From Pseudomonadales bacterium (GTDB lineage Bacteria; Pseudomonadota; Gammaproteobacteria; Pseudomonadales; Azotimanducaceae), in contig JANQKS010000063.1 of the NCBI GenBank assembly GCA_028281005.1, positions 1-64,000 of the forward strand: a stretch of 64,000 nucleotides of DNA, read 5' to 3'. The position numbers were made by a program, and so were the translations under genes. This document shows positions 26,887 through 35,599 of the stretch, piece by piece. The number at the start of each line of letters is the position of its first letter. Position 1 is the stretch's first letter. The notes beneath the pieces were generated by a model. The model was given only the letters and a program-made list of their open reading frames with translations, was not told where the DNA came from and ran no database searches.

Positions 26887-28281
26887 ATGGTATTTAATTC
26901 TCTTGAATTCCTGGTCTTCTTTTTGCTGTTTATCGTCCTATATTCTCTTGTGGAAGATTCCAGACGCGTTCGAAATCTAGCTCTGGTGGTTGCAAGTTAC
27001 TGTTTCTACTGTGCATGGTACTGGGAATACAGTCTTCTAATCCTCCTTTCGTCTGTTGTTGATTTTGCTATAGCAAAAAGAATCAGCCAGGCTCGAACGC
27101 TGATTATTAAGCGAATCCTATTAGTTGTTAGCTTGGTGATAAACCTTGGCTTGCTTGCGGTCTTCAAGTACTTCAACTTCTTTATCGAATCGGTAACCGT
27201 CGTTGGAGATTTGTTCAATTGGGAGTTGGGCGACTTTCGCAGCGAACTCCTGTTGCCGATTGGAATTTCGTTTTACACCTTTCAGACGCTGAGTTACACG
27301 ATTGATGTTTATCGCGAGAAACTGGCGCCTACAGAATCACTCTTAGATTTCGCAGCCTACGTTTCCTTCTTTCCGCAACTGGTAGCGGGGCCAATCGTGC
27401 GGGCAACTGATTTTCTGCCTCAGCTAAAACAAACGGTGCGCGCTACTCCAATTGAAATCAAAGCCGGTTTGCTTCTGATTCTAATGGGCTTGATTAAAAA
27501 GGTGATGTTCGCCGACACATTGGCGTCGCTTGCAGTTGATGCAGTATTTGAGGATCCCGCAGCATATTCGTCGCTGGATTTACTCCTCGCGCTTTACGGA
27601 TACACATTTCAGATTTACTGTGATTTCTCAGGATACTCAGACATGGCGATTGGTTTAGCACTCGTCATTGGGTTCAAGATACCCTCCAACTTCGAAAGGC
27701 CATATATCTCCCTAGACCCGAGTGAATTCTGGCGGCGTTGGCACGTCTCGCTCTCTTCGTGGCTTCGAGACTATTTGTATATCTCATTGGGCGGCAACAG
27801 GGGTAGCACGACTCGCACGCAGATAAACTTGGCTCTGACTATGCTGTTGGGTGGGCTTTGGCACGGTGCAGCCTGGAACTTTGTGCTCTGGGGTATTTAT
27901 CAGGGCGCTTTATTGGCAGCCTACCGTCCCTTTATGGTTAAGCTTGACGCGATACCAAAATTATTGAAATGGTTCATCTTTTTCCATCTTACTGTCTTCG
28001 GTTGGTTACTCTTTAGGTCTCCAGATCTTGAGACAATATTGCTCTACTCTCGGGGGTTACTGGAATTCGATTTAGGCCTGTCTCTCAGTGCTGGATATTG
28101 TGGCATATTGACGACTATAGCAGTGGTTCACTTCGTGCCAAGAGACAGATTGATGATACCGATTGACCGAGTCTGGTATTCTTTGCCTGGCTACTCTCTT
28201 GGTATTCCAGTCGCTGCCGTGATTCTATTGGCGGTGGGATTCACTCTGGATGCCCCCCAGTTCATCTATTTTCAGTTCTGA
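26887..28281 (+). CDS. MBOAT-family O-acyltransferase (AlgI-like)
   Basis: A 464-residue polytopic inner-membrane protein with about ten helices. The family core is clear: LLPIGISFYTFQTLSYTIDVYR (its first 20 residues are the most conserved part), FPQLVAGPIVRATDF, IYCDFSGYSDMAIG, FWRRWHVSLSSWLRDYLYI and the active-site histidine in GGLWHGAAWNF. It moves acetyl groups from the cytoplasm to the periplasm for polysaccharide O-acetylation. It follows the SGNH-like gene after 4 bases; the two form a typical acetylation pair. Confidence 0.94.
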   Translation: MVFNSLEFLVFFLLFIVLYSLVEDSRRVRNLALVVASYCFYCAWYWEYSLLILLSSVVDFAIAKRISQARTLIIKRILLVVSLVINLGLLAVFKYFNFFIESVTVVGDLFNWELGDFRSELLLPIGISFYTFQTLSYTIDVYREKLAPTESLLDFAAYVSFFPQLVAGPIVRATDFLPQLKQTVRATPIEIKAGLLLILMGLIKKVMFADTLASLAVDAVFEDPAAYSSLDLLLALYGYTFQIYCDFSGYSDMAIGLALVIGFKIPSNFERPYISLDPSEFWRRWHVSLSSWLRDYLYISLGGNRGSTTRTQINLALTMLLGGLWHGAAWNFVLWGIYQGALLAAYRPFMVKLDAIPKLLKWFIFFHLTVFGWLLFRSPDLETILLYSRGLLEFDLGLSLSAGYCGILTTIAVVHFVPRDRLMIPIDRVWYSLPGYSLGIPVAAVILLAVGFTLDAPQFIYFQF

Positions 28282-28302
28282 GAGTACTTGAGACACTAGA
28301 AG

Positions 28303-29301
28303 TTATCCGGAAAATGCTCGCCTTAGCTTGCTCCCCAAAAAACGAATCTTCATTCTGGTATCTCCCATAAATATGTGACGGAAGAAGTAGAGTAACTTTT
28401 TAATCTGCTGATTCTGCATGTTTTTGCCCAGGTCATACAGTTTGACGCGACCTTCAAGTGGTACTGGATCTGAAGAAATTATTGGGATGCTGCCGTTTTG
28501 TGTAAGCTGCACAGGCCATACCCTTCCGTCTACGGTGCCATCACCGAATTCCAGATCTAGAATGCCACTTTTAAGCAGGCGTTGGTCCCAGCACAAATCA
28601 AAAACAAAATTTCCCAATGAATAAGCAGATACGAAACCGGCGGTGGCTTCGATTTCATAAAAAAGATGTGGATGTGAACCCACAACCGCACTTACGCCCA
28701 TATCCTTGAGCTTCTGAGCAAGTTCCCGCTGGCGGGGTAGAGGGGAGATAGATTCCTCCAGGCCCCAATGCAGCATAACTACAACGTGATCGCACATGCT
28801 GACAGATTGTTCCACGTTGCGGAGAAATTCCTCATCTAGGCGCTGATAGCTGGTTTGTTTTTCGTCGGTATTGTCGGGTATCTCAGACGCAGCTAAAAAT
28901 CCTACACTGACGCAATCGCTTTCGACGATATGTAGGCTTTGTCCATGACATCCAATCGATGCTATACCCAAACTACGGAGGTGATTTAACGTGTCCTTGA
29001 AACCTGCATCGCTATGTTGAACCGTATGGTTGTTTGCAACTTGCATGACCTTGAATCCGGCATTGGCTAGCATGGCTGCTTTTTCAGGTGCCACCTTCAA
29101 TACAGAACACTCGTAATCCTGATCGTGTACGTTCAAATGCGTGATAGGTGCCTCGAGATTGCCTACCACTAGATCAGCTTCTGCAAATTTAGGGCGCACG
29201 GCAGCAAATAGGTCTGCATGATCAGCTTTGCTTTGGGGGCCGTGCCCAAAAGAAAGATAATACTCACCCAACGAAACATCGCCGACAAACATGACTCTCA
29301 T
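28303..29301 (-). CDS. CapA-family protein (metallophosphatase fold)
   Basis: A 332-residue protein starting directly with the calcineurin-like metal site (MFVGDVSLGEYY). It continues with VVGNLEAPIT, VANNHTVQHSD, VVMLHWGLEE, VVGSHPHLFYEIE and YSLGNFVFD, the full CapA/PgsA motif series. CapA proteins are needed for poly-gamma-glutamate or capsule production, but their reaction is not settled. Unlike PgsA of Bacillus it has no N-terminal membrane anchor, so it is probably cytoplasmic. It overlaps the upstream GT2 gene by 4 bases and ends the minus-strand cassette. Confidence 0.9.
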   Translation of the reverse strand: MRVMFVGDVSLGEYYLSFGHGPQSKADHADLFAAVRPKFAEADLVVGNLEAPITHLNVHDQDYECSVLKVAPEKAAMLANAGFKVMQVANNHTVQHSDAGFKDTLNHLRSLGIASIGCHGQSLHIVESDCVSVGFLAASEIPDNTDEKQTSYQRLDEEFLRNVEQSVSMCDHVVVMLHWGLEESISPLPRQRELAQKLKDMGVSAVVGSHPHLFYEIEATAGFVSAYSLGNFVFDLCWDQRLLKSGILDLEFGDGTVDGRVWPVQLTQNGSIPIISSDPVPLEGRVKLYDLGKNMQNQQIKKLLYFFRHIFMGDTRMKIRFLGSKLRRAFSG

Positions 29302-30245
29302 TTTTCTTGCTCTCTAATGAACATTGTTAGAAGACTCTTCAGCAGGCCGATGATGCGCGCACCCAGGTATATCTGGTCCAAAAGAAAAATCGGCAATAGC
29401 TCAAAGATTTGCCGTGGTTTGTAGCGAACGCGCATCATGCGCTTGAAAGAAAGTGCCAGGGGAGCAGCGCAGAGTAGGGGAAGCAGCCAGAGCATGGCGA
29501 GCCATCCGTAAAGGAAGCCAGCCGGGATACACGCTAGGACCAGCGCCAATTGCAAACAAACGAGCCAAAAGACCTTATCTTCTTTAAGACCCTGGGGTTG
29601 CTGTAGATAATTTTCAGCGTGCCAGATCTGACGTGTAGCAAAATCCGCTATGGTGGCTGGGTTGCCCAGATGAACAACCGCCATTTCGTTGCGCATTTGA
29701 ATGTTGTAGCCCGCGGCTTTCAGTCGCAACGACAGGTCAGTATCTTCGCTTGATGTAAGTTGTTCATTGAAGCCGCCTATCGTACTGAAATCTTCGGAGT
29801 AGATGCAGATACAACTTCCCATTAGATCGTCTTGCTGAGGTCTGTTGCCTTTTAGCAACCAGTACCGTTCAATCCAGGTGGCGTCTTCACGTGCCTTCAG
29901 CGCGCCGCCAATTACACCGTTCCTGGTGCCGGTCAGAAGTTTAACGCCCCGGCACAACCAATCCCGGTCGACTATGCAATCCGAGTCTATGAACACAAGA
30001 ATTTCGCCAGTTGCATGTCTGGCGCCGACGTTGCGTACCGCACCAACCTTGATTCCAGGCCTAACCTCAACGTGATCAGCAAACCGTTGCGCGATGCTGG
30101 TCGTGGCGTCGCTGGAACCATTGTCAATAACAATGATTTCGAATCTATCTCTTGGATAGGTTTGTTGCTGAAGACTGGCTAGACAGGCCTCTATATCCTG
30201 TGCTTCATTGAATGCGGGTAAGATAATTGAACAGAACGGTAACAT
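29298..30245 (-). CDS. Glycosyltransferase family 2, membrane-associated
   Basis: A 315-residue GT-A enzyme. FCSIILPAFNEAQDIEACL is the N-terminal nucleotide-binding part, EIIVIDNGSSDAT the usual second strand, and VFIDSDCIVDRDW holds the DxD metal site. SSEDTDLSLRLKAAGY is the ED acceptor motif. Two or three membrane helices follow from about residue 225. It would add a sugar at the cytoplasmic membrane face. It is translationally coupled to the CapA gene (4-base overlap). Confidence 0.92.
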   Translation of the reverse strand: MLPFCSIILPAFNEAQDIEACLASLQQQTYPRDRFEIIVIDNGSSDATTSIAQRFADHVEVRPGIKVGAVRNVGARHATGEILVFIDSDCIVDRDWLCRGVKLLTGTRNGVIGGALKAREDATWIERYWLLKGNRPQQDDLMGSCICIYSEDFSTIGGFNEQLTSSEDTDLSLRLKAAGYNIQMRNEMAVVHLGNPATIADFATRQIWHAENYLQQPQGLKEDKVFWLVCLQLALVLACIPAGFLYGWLAMLWLLPLLCAAPLALSFKRMMRVRYKPRQIFELLPIFLLDQIYLGARIIGLLKSLLTMFIREQEK

Positions 30246-30263
30246 GAGGCTAACAAGGCAGCG

Positions 30264-31664
30264 CTATGGATCTATACCGATGACTGATTTGAACTTACCA
30301 TTTGATCCCCGCTCTATAAGATCAACATAACTCAGCCTTACTTTTATTTGATCTCCTAGTCGCTCTCTGATGTTGCTTTGGAGTTTTACTTCATCTAGCG
30401 GTTCCAGCGTGTCCGTTTTTACTAACAGTACTTCCAAGTCACTGAGGCTATGCTGTTTGATCTGAGCTTCCCGGAGATTCTTCATCCCTTTAAATACATG
30501 GTCTAACCTTCCAATCTTGCGACCGTCTGGGGTAACCACGTAGTCATCCACTCGTCCAATTACTTGGGCCATTGTGTCCATGCTGCTGCCGCAGGAGCAT
30601 GCTTCTGCGGCCAAGATCGCCGTATCGCCGACCTTGTACCGCAACAAAGGCATCGCTCGGTTGCTCAGCGATGTGACCACAAGATCTCCGGCTTCGCCTC
30701 TAACGGATTTTTGTTCTTGATCCAGCACCTCCGGATGCCCAAGCAGAGGATTAAAGTGATAATTTCTGGCAGAGCATTGGTTGGCGAAAACGACATATTC
30801 GGCGGTGCCGTAGTAGTCTCTAACGGGTGTGTTTAGTGTATTTTCAATTGTTTCACGCTGCCAGCTGAGCAGCGTTTCCGAATTTGTGACGACTAACTTC
30901 AGGTCAAAGTCGAATCTCAAGTCTCGAAGTTCCATCAGGTATGCGAGATTGTAGATTGCCGACGGGTAACCGATGATCTCCGCTGGTTGGATGGTGTTCA
31001 AAGTGTCGACGTAGCTGGCAATCGTATCTATATCTAGATGGTATGAGGAAAAGAAGTACTGGCGTTCTGCGCGATTGTATCGGTGGTAGGGGGGCGCCTT
31101 GTTGTCGATCGGTTTTATCATTCGTCCCGCGAAGGTTGCACGAACGGCCCCGAAGGCCACACCATTGCTTATTTCGTGCGCCGCCAGCAATGCCATTGCA
31201 GCTTTGTATGTGGTTTCGTCAACATACGCAGTAAGTGGGCTGCCGGTACTTCCACTGGTGGTTTGGGTGAAGTAGGGGCGGCAACCTTTAGCTTTACTGA
31301 TAAACAGCTGTGGTGCAGCTTTGATTTCAGCCTTCTCGACGACGGGAAGCTTGGTCAGGTCGGCTATTGATTGAAACTCATGGTCTAAGTCGTGCTCAGT
31401 TATTCCCGCATTGTCGAGCCATGTCTGGTAGTAAGGAACGGTTGTGCAGGCATGCTTGACTAAGTCCCTGAACTTGCGGTCTTTGTAAGCTGCCAACTCT
31501 GAGGTGCTTTTTGTTTGATTTTCGATCGCTTCTGCCAACAAGCTCTGAAACGCCCCGGCATATCTTTTTCGGTACAGGTAATAACCATACGAACTAATCG
31601 ACAGATTCTGCAGCCATACAGGCAATCTGTAGAACATCGAGGTTAGGTAATCAGCACTAGCCAT
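30264..31664 (-). CDS. PaaK/CapK-like adenylate-forming ligase
   Basis: A 466-residue protein of the phenylacetate-CoA ligase/CapK family. It has TQTTSGSTGSPLTAYV (ATP/AMP loop), DYYGTAEYVVFANQC (adenine-binding region), LLRYKVGDTA, and VIGRVDDYVVTPDGRKI with the C-terminal hinge. Family members activate a carboxylic acid as acyl-adenylate. CapK-type members occur in capsule loci with unknown substrates. Three bases separate it from the upstream 866-residue gene and 18 bases from the GT2. No acyl-carrier protein is encoded nearby. Confidence 0.88.
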   Translation of the reverse strand: MASADYLTSMFYRLPVWLQNLSISSYGYYLYRKRYAGAFQSLLAEAIENQTKSTSELAAYKDRKFRDLVKHACTTVPYYQTWLDNAGITEHDLDHEFQSIADLTKLPVVEKAEIKAAPQLFISKAKGCRPYFTQTTSGSTGSPLTAYVDETTYKAAMALLAAHEISNGVAFGAVRATFAGRMIKPIDNKAPPYHRYNRAERQYFFSSYHLDIDTIASYVDTLNTIQPAEIIGYPSAIYNLAYLMELRDLRFDFDLKLVVTNSETLLSWQRETIENTLNTPVRDYYGTAEYVVFANQCSARNYHFNPLLGHPEVLDQEQKSVRGEAGDLVVTSLSNRAMPLLRYKVGDTAILAAEACSCGSSMDTMAQVIGRVDDYVVTPDGRKIGRLDHVFKGMKNLREAQIKQHSLSDLEVLLVKTDTLEPLDEVKLQSNIRERLGDQIKVRLSYVDLIERGSNGKFKSVIGIDP

Positions 31665-31667
31665 GGG

Positions 31668-34268
31668 CTAAACCAGCTTGAGTTTTTCGAGCAATCTTCT
31701 GGCTGATTCTGAACGATACGCCAACCAGAGAAGCTCTCTCCTGAGTGAAACAGTTTTCAATGCCCCCAAAACAGAACGATGCCAAGGCCAGCCGAAATTC
31801 TTGATCCCGGTCCTTGTTGACTTGTTAACGGCTTGCTGTTCGAGAACTAAAGGTGCATTCATATCATAGCTGGAACTCGCCAGGTGATTTTGCATCAGCA
31901 ATATAATGATTCTGGTTAGACTCCTCTCTTCGGATTGAGATAGGTACGCGATACAATATCGCAGAAATTCATCGGCTCGAGCCAAATATCTCTGCCGGTC
32001 TTTGCAGGTCGAGGCGTAAAACGCAGCAGCGTATAGCACTGCTGACTTACGAGACTCCTGTGCAACCCAAGTAGCGTTGGGATGTTCTAGAGTGTCGGCG
32101 CGGGAAAGGTAGGTGACTTCATTGTCACGCATCCAGTCGGCGTAGTGCAGGAACGCTGCTCTGACGGCCAAGAATTCAGAGTCAAGTTGACGTAATTTAA
32201 ACTTGAGATCCAAGTATCTGACGATCGCCTGTAAGAAGACGGTGTAGGACCAGGTGTTCTCTACGTCTTCAAGGTGTCGAGTACTTATGTCGTCGCGCGG
32301 GTCAATCGTAGCTTCGGTTACGGCTACAAAAAGTCTGAGCTGCCGCTCGTCTGCTGTGAGTTCGTAGAGGTCAAGTATCGAGTTAAGCATGTTTCCGGTA
32401 CCACGCGTAAACGGGAATCTACGCGGGGTTTCGCCTTTCCATCGTGCCTTTAAGGCAGGAAGCTCGCGACGCTTGAACAGAAGTAGGGCGTCTAACATGC
32501 AATTTGGTTCCAGCCACCCTTCAATCCATTCACCCAATTGCACTACTGCGTCTCTGGATTTGGTTGCGCCGGTGAGGTAGTAGTGGTAGAGCAAGCCTGT
32601 TGTGTAGCAATGCTCCATGCCTGGCCCGCCACCTTTCTGATAGTCCCAGTAAGACTCAGGATTGTGATGCGCGGAGACGGATCTGTGCGTACATGTTTCC
32701 GCATCCAGGTAGTGGTCTGTATGCCAGAACATACCGTTCGCATACTCTTTTCGGTCCTGCTTTGTATGGTAGATATCAATATCGACAATATGCCGGGCGA
32801 GGTCGTTTGCCAAAGTCAAGAATCTGCGGTCGTCGCTAAGCGTGTATTGCAGCAAGAATCCCATTACAGGGTCGTACTGGTTGTTGTAGTGGGAAACCAA
32901 GCCAGGTTCATTAATGGCTTCGTGGTCTGCGTACAACTCACCGAAATTCCGCCATCCAAACTCGTCTATAAGCTCGCGTTTGGAGAAAAAGCTGCATTCT
33001 CCGTCAACACCGGCTCGGATCAACTCCTGCATGTGTTCATCATACTCGGACAATTCAGCTGCAAACCTGGGAAGGCATCGCGTATCTCTCCAGTATTGGG
33101 AAGGCAGGGTAAAGCTTACGTCCACCGACGGGAGCTGCTGCTCGATGTCGGCCGCCACCGAAAGAAACATCGTCCTACTGAATTTTTCACCTGGTTGAAG
33201 TTCAACAACGTCTTGACTCGACGGAGTCATCTTAAAACTGAAGGAGGAGTTTGTGACCTCGATAGCGGAGGGGAAGCGCTGCCAAAACTCCTCAACCGCG
33301 CCGCCTAGAACGGGCCCTCCCTCTGCGCACGTAATACTAAACTTCGGGTCTGCACGAAGCCCTTCAAGCGCTTCGTTACCCGCCTTGAGTCTGTATCCTT
33401 GGTAGGGAAGGTTAACTCGCCCAGATTTGTCTTTGTGAGTAGTTGCGTTCCAACGACAACCGCCACTAGATACCTGTTCCAAATAAATGCTCTCCGCAGT
33501 TTCCCATGGCGCATCAGGCTGTACTTGCAGTTTGCATCGGGTCTCAAGTGAGCTGGCTGTTTGAATAATCTGGCCAACAAAGGCCAAATCTTGAATTTCT
33601 ACAGAGTTTGGATCGCCCAGATCCCACAGCCCACCTGCGTGTTTTGCACCCTTTGGGTTGTGCAGCGTAATTTCCAGCTTTAGCAGCGGGCTTGAAGCGT
33701 ACCGGGTGAAGGTTGCGTCGACACTCAGCAGTTCTGCTCCGTTGGGGCAGACCGCATAGCCTGCCAGAACCAGCCCAGCCCGCAGTGGCCCGGACTGTTC
33801 AGTGTCTTCGACTGAGTTTACTTTGAACGATATTGGCTGGTTATTGATACGCAGCCGGAGCTCCAGCCCAATGTCAACGGCCTGACTGTGTACACTGGCT
33901 AGCCACGGTGAACATGAACCGGCACGCAGCGTAAACGTATCGTTTGACAGGCTCCATCCTTTGTCTTTGCTGATTTGCAGGGTATCCCCCTGCGAAGGCA
34001 ATTCCGGTGTTTGTACTTTTGTCAGGCGAAATTCCGATTCGTGGGCGCCGGGGAGGGCGGCGAAATCCAGCAGTAACCAGCGAATTGAACCATCAGGCCA
34101 AATGCCCAGAACTTTGTGTTGAGTGGGCAGCAGGGTATTGCCTTGGCGGACCGCGAACATGCTATCTGCGGGGTGCTCTCCCTGCCGCATGGGTACGCCC
34201 GCAGTAACTGGTAGAGTATTCGCCAACTCCACCTGAGCGCCAGAAAGGGTGAATTCTAGAATATCCAT
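31668..34268 (-). CDS. RIFT-barrel/toroid protein, PcRGLX/YetA-like (putative polysaccharide lyase)
   Basis: An 866-residue protein. The N-terminal part (about residues 1-110; PVTAGVPMRQGEHP and VLGIWPDGSIRWLLLDFA) matches the RIFT-barrel domain that opens PcRGLX/YetA exo-rhamnogalacturonan lyases. A beta-rich middle (about 110-390) is followed by a helical toroid (about 400-800) with aromatic and histidine-rich segments such as FWHTDHYLDAETCTH and GGPGMEHCYTTGLLYHYY. No signal peptide or membrane helix is visible, which is odd for a polymer-cleaving enzyme. It is the first gene of the minus-strand cassette. Fold assignment is fairly good; activity and location are uncertain. Confidence 0.7.
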   Translation of the reverse strand: MDILEFTLSGAQVELANTLPVTAGVPMRQGEHPADSMFAVRQGNTLLPTQHKVLGIWPDGSIRWLLLDFAALPGAHESEFRLTKVQTPELPSQGDTLQISKDKGWSLSNDTFTLRAGSCSPWLASVHSQAVDIGLELRLRINNQPISFKVNSVEDTEQSGPLRAGLVLAGYAVCPNGAELLSVDATFTRYASSPLLKLEITLHNPKGAKHAGGLWDLGDPNSVEIQDLAFVGQIIQTASSLETRCKLQVQPDAPWETAESIYLEQVSSGGCRWNATTHKDKSGRVNLPYQGYRLKAGNEALEGLRADPKFSITCAEGGPVLGGAVEEFWQRFPSAIEVTNSSFSFKMTPSSQDVVELQPGEKFSRTMFLSVAADIEQQLPSVDVSFTLPSQYWRDTRCLPRFAAELSEYDEHMQELIRAGVDGECSFFSKRELIDEFGWRNFGELYADHEAINEPGLVSHYNNQYDPVMGFLLQYTLSDDRRFLTLANDLARHIVDIDIYHTKQDRKEYANGMFWHTDHYLDAETCTHRSVSAHHNPESYWDYQKGGGPGMEHCYTTGLLYHYYLTGATKSRDAVVQLGEWIEGWLEPNCMLDALLLFKRRELPALKARWKGETPRRFPFTRGTGNMLNSILDLYELTADERQLRLFVAVTEATIDPRDDISTRHLEDVENTWSYTVFLQAIVRYLDLKFKLRQLDSEFLAVRAAFLHYADWMRDNEVTYLSRADTLEHPNATWVAQESRKSAVLYAAAFYASTCKDRQRYLARADEFLRYCIAYLSQSEERSLTRIIILLMQNHLASSSYDMNAPLVLEQQAVNKSTRTGIKNFGWPWHRSVLGALKTVSLRRELLWLAYRSESARRLLEKLKLV

Positions 34269-34334
34269 ATTGAAACTGAAGAGAGTCGAATTCCCCGTTT
34301 TAGCTGTTATCTGGCTTGGGAGAAGGTTATCAAA

Positions 34335-34451
34335 ATGAAGAAAATCATAGTGTTACTATGTCGACGTTTCTTTGGGTCAATATGTAACGTGGAGCGGGGC
34401 TGGACACCGTTTGCGAACCGCAGTAACGAATCCAACAAGGATGAACAATGA
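34335..34451 (+). CDS. Small leader-like ORF (38 aa) coupled to the GT2 gene
   Basis: ATG at 34335 has a strong GGAGAAGG ribosome-binding site 8 bases upstream and a reading frame of 38 codons. Its TGA stop (34449-34451) overlaps the ATG of the next gene (ATGA). The product begins MKKIIVLLCRRFFGSIC, a short basic-hydrophobic stretch, and ends in a polar tail. Start signal and stop overlap suggest a leader peptide or small membrane peptide, but the ORF is short and may be fortuitous. The GT2 gene also has its own AAGGA site. Confidence 0.4.
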   Translation: MKKIIVLLCRRFFGSICNVERGWTPFANRSNESNKDEQ

Positions 34452-35599
34452 CGTTTTTATTCTGGATGACCGCGATTATTCTGGTTTACGTTTATCTCGG
34501 TTATCCGGTTCTCCTATATCTACGTGCTCAGAATCTACCTGCTCAGAAAGTCAGCACCGCATCTACAGCGACTGAACCAGAGGCTTTACCTCGTGTAAGT
34601 CTGATCATTTCAGCCTACAACGAAGCGGCACATATTGAAGCCAAGATTGAAAACGCGCGCGCACTGGATTACCCAGACAACCTTCTTGAGATCATCGTCG
34701 TTTCTGACGCATCAGAAGACGGTACAGACGAAATTGTTGCACGGCACGAGCGGGTGCGCTTAGTCCGCATGGCAGAGCGTTCGGGGAAGAGTTTAGGCTT
34801 AAACAAGGCCATGGAGCTGGCCGGCGGCGACATCGCAGTATTCACGGATGCCAATGCGATGTTTGACAAACAGGCGTTGTTGCTGATGGTCGGGCATTTC
34901 AAAGATCCTCAGATTGGCGCGGTAACTGGACAACAAATGTATCGCGATCCGGATACCAGTGAACCACGCGAAGAAAACCTGTATTGGCGGTTAGAGACCC
35001 AGCTAAAGAGATTGGAATCACTGTCGAATTCAACTGTAGGCGGTGATGGCGCCATTATGGCGCTGCGTAAGTCACTTTTTACGCCCCTGGCATACGACGA
35101 CTTGTCGGACTACATTTTGCCTATGCGGGCTGTAATCGCGGGCTTTCGTAATGTCTACGAACCTGAGGCCGTGTGTTTTGAGAATGTCGCCGCAAGCTAT
35201 AACAAAGAATTTGGGCGCAAGAAGCGTATCGTAAACCGTGCTTGGCGGGCGACAATGAAAGTTAAGGAAGCTCTAAATCCATTTCGGCACGGCTGGTTTG
35301 CAATATACCTGCTCAGCCACAAAGTTCTGCGATGGTTAACCCTGGTCTTTTTAGTTGCCTTGTTGATTTGCAACCTGTGGTTGCTGGGAAAAAACCCAGT
35401 CTACGAGCTTGCGCTGGTAACCCAACTATTGCTCTATTTGGCGGCGTTTGTTGGCTGGGCAGGCAGTAGATTCGAGATCAGTTTGCCATCCATAGTATCC
35501 GTGCCTTATTACTTCCTTCTAAGCCATGTTGCCGCGACCATTGGGATAATTGAACATTACTTCGGGAAAAGGTACGCGGTCTGGAACGTTGCGAGATGA
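34448..35599 (+). CDS. Glycosyltransferase family 2, membrane-bound
   Basis: A 383-residue protein. It has an N-terminal membrane helix (about residues 3-25), a GT-A domain with VSLIISAYNEAAHIEAKI, EIIVVSDASEDGT and AVFTDANAMFD (DxN/DxD-type metal site), and C-terminal membrane helices near 290-370. A QxxRW-like segment of processive synthases is not obvious; RIVNRAWRATM lies at that place. It probably adds a sugar to the lipid-linked repeat. It starts the second plus-strand block of the locus. Confidence 0.9.
   Translation: MTFLFWMTAIILVYVYLGYPVLLYLRAQNLPAQKVSTASTATEPEALPRVSLIISAYNEAAHIEAKIENARALDYPDNLLEIIVVSDASEDGTDEIVARHERVRLVRMAERSGKSLGLNKAMELAGGDIAVFTDANAMFDKQALLLMVGHFKDPQIGAVTGQQMYRDPDTSEPREENLYWRLETQLKRLESLSNSTVGGDGAIMALRKSLFTPLAYDDLSDYILPMRAVIAGFRNVYEPEAVCFENVAASYNKEFGRKKRIVNRAWRATMKVKEALNPFRHGWFAIYLLSHKVLRWLTLVFLVALLICNLWLLGKNPVYELALVTQLLLYLAAFVGWAGSRFEISLPSIVSVPYYFLLSHVAATIGIIEHYFGKRYAVWNVAR

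Noticed and set aside
32538-33308. 256-codon plus-strand ORF inside the RIFT-barrel protein gene
   Set aside because: Its sequence is unlike known proteins and it is explained by the codon pattern of the opposite strand gene.
34398-34413. Sigma-54-like sequence CTGGACACCGTTTGCG before the GT2 gene
   Set aside because: The distance between GG and GC is 9 rather than 10 bases, and it lies inside the leader-like ORF.
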